From NCBI GenBank assembly GCA_021799445.1, contig JAJZAM010000011.1, forward strand, positions 1-35,047: a stretch of 35,047 nt of DNA, in the 5' to 3' direction. This stretch comes from Actinomycetes bacterium (GTDB lineage: Bacteria > Actinomycetota > Acidimicrobiia > Acidimicrobiales > Palsa-688). A program made the position numbers and the translations under genes. Shown here piece after piece: positions 31,637 through 35,047 of this stretch (position 1 is the stretch's first letter; the number at the start of each line of letters is the position of its first letter). A model generated the notes under the pieces. That model was not told the origin of the DNA. It ran no database searches and worked only from the letters and a program-made list of their open reading frames with translations.

Positions 31637-31657
31637 CGCCTGGATCTATACCAGGCG
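31637..31657 (+). terminator. Short hairpin downstream of the PDZ gene
   Basis: CGCCTGG and CCAGGCG pair around ATCTATA, 70 bases past the stop. It is followed by TTCGCTATC, not a clear T-run, so this is a weak terminator candidate. Confidence 0.35.
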
Positions 31658-31771
31658 TTCGCTATCTCCAGTTATAGCTTGAAACCACCCCCGCCGGCGG
31701 CCGCTGAGCAATCACCACGGTGCTTATGATCATGCCCCGGGTAGAAGGCCCGCGATCGCAGTTCGTTCGTG

Positions 31772-32506
31772 TCAGCTGACGGCGTGGTCTTGTCCGTTTA
31801 TGAAGGCTCGGATGTGTGCTTCTGCGGTGGCGGCGAAGCGTCGGAAGGCTAGGCCGGGCGATGGGAACGTGATCTTGGTGGGTGTGCTGTTAGTTGCGAG
31901 TGTCAGGCATGTGGCGCTGTATTTGCGTTCAAGTACCAGCCGATCGCATAACACTTCGTACCGCTTCGCGTAAGACGCCCCAGCGAAGATGGGGTCGACG
32001 GGGAAGTACGGTTCCACGTTGCGGATCGGGGTGTGCACCCGTTCGTTGTCTTCTAGGAGGAAGAAGTAGCCGATGAAGGGAGCCAGGTGTTTACCGAAAC
32101 GGCCTTCACGGTAGGCCGTCCAGATGTCTTCGGCGTTACCGATGGCTTCCTCGGTCCGGTTGTTAAAGTTGTTCCCGAAGCTCGGGCCGACCTGCGACTT
32201 GAACTCGACCGCTGCTAGGAGTTGCCCGTCGACGACGACCAGTAGATCCCATTTCTTCTCCGGGCGGTAATAGCCCGGCAACTCCAGCGCCGCGCGAACC
32301 TTCACATGGCTAGGGTCGAGTCCCGCGTCCACGAGAACGTCCGTGAGGAGGACTTCGAGCGCGCCCATCTGCGCTCCTCCCGTGACCGCACCCCGTGTCC
32401 CAGCGTCGATCCGTCCCGAGTCGACCTGGCGCTGCTGTTGACGGGCGCGTGAATCCCAGAACTTCTGCACCGCATCCCGGAAGCGCTCGTCGAGGTCCGC
32501 TAGCAC
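31772..32506 (-). CDS. Type II restriction endonuclease, PaeR7I/XhoI family
   Basis: A 244-residue PD-(D/E)xK nuclease. The catalytic pattern is D87 (KKWDLLVVVDG) and E101-F-K103 (AAVEFKSQ), followed by the distinctive block GPSFGNNFNNRTEEAIGNA, which marks the PaeR7I/XhoI group (prototype target CTCGAG). Length matches the family. Its start overlaps the methylase stop by 7 bases, so nuclease is made after methylase, the usual safe order. CTCGAG is common in this window (for example 434, 2288, 20854), so the DNA would need protection if the enzyme has the prototype specificity, which the sequence does not prove. Confidence 0.88.
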   Translation of the reverse strand: MLADLDERFRDAVQKFWDSRARQQQRQVDSGRIDAGTRGAVTGGAQMGALEVLLTDVLVDAGLDPSHVKVRAALELPGYYRPEKKWDLLVVVDGQLLAAVEFKSQVGPSFGNNFNNRTEEAIGNAEDIWTAYREGRFGKHLAPFIGYFFLLEDNERVHTPIRNVEPYFPVDPIFAGASYAKRYEVLCDRLVLERKYSATCLTLATNSTPTKITFPSPGLAFRRFAATAEAHIRAFINGQDHAVS

Positions 32507-34290
32507 CCGAAAAGTCCCCGGGCGTCCTCGATACGATACGCGGCGAGAGCCGCTCCGGTAGCTTCGTCGACGTTACGGTCACGAAAAGCTTTTCGGAGGG
32601 GATCTTGGACGTCAGCGGGCAGGGTGTCGGGATCGGGAACCCGTATGCGGCGCAGGTACTGCGCCTGGAAGCGCAGCGTCCCGCCCCGCATCTTCACGCA
32701 GTAGGCCTCGACGAACAGTTGAGCGACCCGCGACAACAACAGACCGCCTAAAACTTCGAGATCCCAGCCCTCAGATGTCAAGTAGTACAAGTTGTGATGC
32801 GGATAAGTCTCGCCAAAGTCGAGCGTCGGGTTGCTCGCAAGTTTCATGTCGGGAAAGTACAGCTTCGCCTTGCCGACCAGGGCGTGGTTGACACGGTCGA
32901 TTGTCCTGTACCAGCCGCGCACGTCGCGCTTAGCGATGTTCCGCCGGGCCAGTTCGTGGCGGTGATCGTCGAAATAGGAGCGCAACAGGGGGTAGGCGCC
33001 GAGATCGACAAGGCCCTTACCGTCCATCCACGGGTCTATCAGATAGTGACCCGACCAGCGCAGCTGACCCGTCTTGGTGTCCGCCGCCATCGCAAGAGGG
33101 AGTAGACGGTCAGGTTCTACCAGAGACCTGTCGGTTGTGATGTACACGCTGTCGAGGCCTGTGGCGACACCGATACCCACTTTGGTCCCGGTGAGATCAC
33201 TCTCAAGCGGGCGGAACTCGTCCTCCAAGCGTTGCAACACGGCCAGGCGGCCGGGCTCGACAGACGGCCACGGGCCCCGCCCGCCGAACCAGTGCGGCGT
33301 CTGAGTCGCCGTGAAACCCCGCAGTTTCGCGTCCCCTCCTCCAGCGAGATCGACAAGCGACCCGGCGATCGTCGAACCGGCCGGGACCGCATCAGCATCG
33401 GCCCCGGCGTGAGCTACAAGCACCTGAGCTTGGCGGGCTCGGCGGATCACGATCACCGCCGGGTACGCCGACACGTCGTCATCAAAAGCTGGGGCGTCGT
33501 GCATTTCGATGACAACCTCGACGCTGAAACACTGCGCTACCAGGCGGCGAAGTTCCGCCCCGTAAGCCGCTCGCATCCACCGGTCAGCGCAAATGAACGC
33601 CAACACGCCGCCATCCGCCAACTGCCGCAAACCCGCCTCAATGAAGCCTACGTAAATATCGCCGCGGCCGACCATCGTCGGATACAACCGCCGGTACGCC
33701 GCGAACGAACCCTCCGGAAGGTCGTCGTAGCGGATATAAGGAGGATTACCCACCACGAAATCAGCCTTGCGGTGTCTCCCCGACGAGAGCAGGTAGTCAC
33801 CGACCGTCACCCAACCCTGCGCTACCGACCTCGCCGTTCGCGCGTCGGCACCCCGGCGGCGCAACTCGGCGACGACAACGTCGACGACACGGCTAGCGGA
33901 GCGCTCTTCAAGCTCGTATGCGCGCACAGCCTCTCGCGCTTCGCAGAAAGAACGGCCGTGCCTTTCCAAAGAATCCACAAGGCGTCGTACAATCGGGACG
34001 AGGAACGCGCCCTCACCGGCCGACGGCTCGACAACACAGCGGGCGGCCAGGTCCACGTCGGGTACATATCCCGCAAGGTCGAGGATCAACTCCACCACCC
34101 ACTCCCTCGTGTACACCACACCCTTCGCCTCCCCTACCGAGACGACACCCCCAGCCCCACCGTCAAGCCCGACAAGCGCACCCCCAGGACCCTCAGCACT
34201 CAGGGCACCAACGTCGAAACCGAAATCGAGCTGGGCCTCCTCCACCCTCACGCCGCCACCCCGCAACCACCGTTCGCAACCGACCGACAC
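32500..34290 (-). CDS. N6-adenine DNA methyltransferase of a type II R-M system
   Basis: 596 residues. SAM motif I is CVVEPSAGEGAF (85-96) and the catalytic motif is NPPY (182-185) in DFVVGNPPYIRYDD, so it methylates adenine N6. The C-terminal half is the target-recognition part of XhoI/Eco57I-like enzymes (DPWMDGKGLVDLG, then MKLASNPTLDFGETYPHHNLYYL, then MRGGTLRFQAQYLRRIRVPDP). It should protect sites cut by the overlapping nuclease. I kept the GTG at 34290; a GTG at 34251 is also possible because the first 55 residues are low-complexity Gly/Val. Both genes read away from the DUF499-like fragment and relaxase-like end. Confidence 0.88.
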   Translation of the reverse strand: MSVGCERWLRGGGVRVEEAQLDFGFDVGALSAEGPGGALVGLDGGAGGVVSVGEAKGVVYTREWVVELILDLAGYVPDVDLAARCVVEPSAGEGAFLVPIVRRLVDSLERHGRSFCEAREAVRAYELEERSASRVVDVVVAELRRRGADARTARSVAQGWVTVGDYLLSSGRHRKADFVVGNPPYIRYDDLPEGSFAAYRRLYPTMVGRGDIYVGFIEAGLRQLADGGVLAFICADRWMRAAYGAELRRLVAQCFSVEVVIEMHDAPAFDDDVSAYPAVIVIRRARQAQVLVAHAGADADAVPAGSTIAGSLVDLAGGGDAKLRGFTATQTPHWFGGRGPWPSVEPGRLAVLQRLEDEFRPLESDLTGTKVGIGVATGLDSVYITTDRSLVEPDRLLPLAMAADTKTGQLRWSGHYLIDPWMDGKGLVDLGAYPLLRSYFDDHRHELARRNIAKRDVRGWYRTIDRVNHALVGKAKLYFPDMKLASNPTLDFGETYPHHNLYYLTSEGWDLEVLGGLLLSRVAQLFVEAYCVKMRGGTLRFQAQYLRRIRVPDPDTLPADVQDPLRKAFRDRNVDEATGAALAAYRIEDARGLFGC

Positions 34291-34396
34291 GTCCTAACCC
34301 CCGGGGTCGGCAGCGGCGAAGTAGTCATGCTCCGATGTTACGAGAACCGTGCGACGGCCCGACCATCTCAACCCAGACCGAAACGGCAGCCGCCAT

Positions 34397-34639
34397 TCAA
34401 CTGGAGCCACGGTGACAGCAAGCTCCTTTTAGCCGGCCGAAGATCCCGGTGAGCAGGCGTCTCATGCGGCTCGTTGGGTAGGTGAGGGAAAAAAACCGTA
34501 CCGGGTCGCCGTAGTCTGCGTAGGCGTCCGGGGCGGCGACGACCTGTTCCAGCCGGGCGGCGAAGTCCACCGCAGAGACGGTCCCGGATCTGACATCGTC
34601 CCTTGGGACGCAGGTCTGTTGGAGCGGCTTTAGTGACAT
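34397..34639 (-). pseudogene. DUF499-type ATPase N-terminal fragment
   Basis: From the ATG at 34639 the protein reads MSLKPLQQTCVPRDDVRSGT, then VDFAARLEQVV, then YGDPVRFFSLTYPTSRMRRL and LTGIFGRLKG, matching the first 70 residues of large DUF499 ATP-binding proteins. It stops after CCHRGSS, just before the GGGKTH-type P-loop expected next. The remaining roughly 900 residues are absent. DUF499 proteins travel with methylases in phage-defence loci, so this may be the stub of a larger system replaced by the R-M pair. A GAGGGG lies upstream of the ATG. Confidence 0.6.
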
Positions 34640-34767
34640 GACCGCGAAACCCCTCATCGATGTTGCTACAGCCGACCACTTCGGCGCTCGCACCAAGATA
34701 GGCGCTGGGCGTTACGGTATCGGTCAGTCCCACCGATCGCCCGCTGCTCTGACCCGCGGCGGGCCGG

Positions 34768-35047
34768 TCACAGTCCTATGCCTTCCGGGACCGCCTCCAG
34801 CACCGACGGGCGACCTGTCGCTTCGTCTGTTGGAGCTGCCGCGGGGCTCGACGCTTGCTGCTGTGAGGCGAGTTGCAGCGCTCGTTCTATGGCCACTTGG
34901 GCTCGCCGGCGGTGTCCGAGGGCTTCGATCGTCTTGGCGGCGCTGTCGGGTCCGAGAGGGCGGGGGTCGCCGGTGATGTTCCATCGGTCGAGGTAGGCGG
35001 CGACGGTCGACACGGCCTGCGTCCACGCCTCGGCCGCCGCCGGCTGG
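34768..35047 (-). CDS. C-terminal end of a probable MobF/TraA-type relaxase (partial)
   Basis: The minus frame is open to the window edge and ends at 34768. It reads AAAEAWTQAVSTVAAYLDRW, NITGDPRPLGPD, RRRAQVAIERALQLA, then a low-complexity tail. The AYxDRWxITGDxPLGP pattern followed by an Arg-rich helix is seen at the end of TrwC/TraA-type relaxase-helicases of actinobacterial plasmids and ICEs. The catalytic domains are outside the window, so the call rests on this tail only. If right, it puts the right end of the window in a conjugative or mobilisable element. Confidence 0.45.
   Translation of the reverse strand, partial: QPAAAEAWTQAVSTVAAYLDRWNITGDPRPLGPDSAAKTIEALGHRRRAQVAIERALQLASQQQASSPAAAPTDEATGRPSVLEAVPEGIGL

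Noticed and set aside
1-35047. CRISPR arrays, rRNA genes or riboswitches
   Set aside because: I saw no regularly spaced repeats, no rRNA-like blocks and no known riboswitch cores; the direct repeats present are single or tandem pairs.

Overview
The window is high-GC DNA from an actinomycete-like bacterium. The codon use, a Tat-exported lipoprotein, an SCO6745-type protein and a GntR/UTRA regulator with a dre-like operator all point to Actinomycetota, possibly an uncultured Acidimicrobiia-like lineage, though I cannot place it further from sequence alone. The DNA is accessory in character. It carries one apparently intact IS3-family element, several decayed IS pieces, a tRNA-Arg 3' fragment, a restriction-modification pair and, at the right edge, what looks like the end of a MobF-type relaxase.

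Left edge (0-3 kb): a ribbon-helix-helix protein, an intact IS3-family element with both inverted repeats (880-2455), and a frameshifted antitoxin-like pseudogene. No large host gene lies here.

Central catabolic cluster (3.1-16.9 kb): this is the most interesting part. A minus-strand arm runs GntR regulator, long arylsulfatase, ABC ATPase, two permeases, Tat lipoprotein binding protein, a decayed nucleoside deaminase, and an inosine/uridine-type nucleoside hydrolase. A divergent plus-strand arm runs two more sulfatases, a ribokinase and a radical-SAM anaerobic-type sulfatase-maturating enzyme. Almost every junction is a 4-base ATGA/GTGA overlap. The two arms diverge from about 95 bases that hold two face-to-face promoters and a 16-bp palindrome. 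Desulfation, N-glycoside hydrolysis and phosphorylation of ribose fit together as one route, so I propose uptake and breakdown of a sulfated ribonucleoside or related sulfated riboside. Similar 59-base direct repeats (2522 and 17432) bracket the cluster, which suggests it moved or was assembled as a unit.

Junction (16.9-18 kb): about 1.1 kb without a supportable gene, holding the tRNA-Arg(ACG) 3' half flanked on both sides by GTTACAAAA direct repeats, an attachment-site-like layout.

Right half (18-35 kb): a small protein plus a ClpP-fold SDH-family peptidase, a frameshifted aquaporin, a methyltransferase, a small membrane protein, a TauD-type dioxygenase, an AI-2E-family transporter, a minus-strand run (SCO6745-like, DUF3472-like, crotonase), then a graveyard. 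The graveyard has a truncated acyl-CoA ligase, two IS1634-type transposase remnants, a TIR protein that seems internally deleted, and an IS3 terminus remnant. A 51-base IS terminus occurs in inverted orientation at 19.5 and 27.8 kb. The window closes with a PDZ membrane protein, a PaeR7I/XhoI-like restriction enzyme overlapping its N6-adenine methylase, a DUF499-type N-terminal fragment and the relaxase-like C-terminus.
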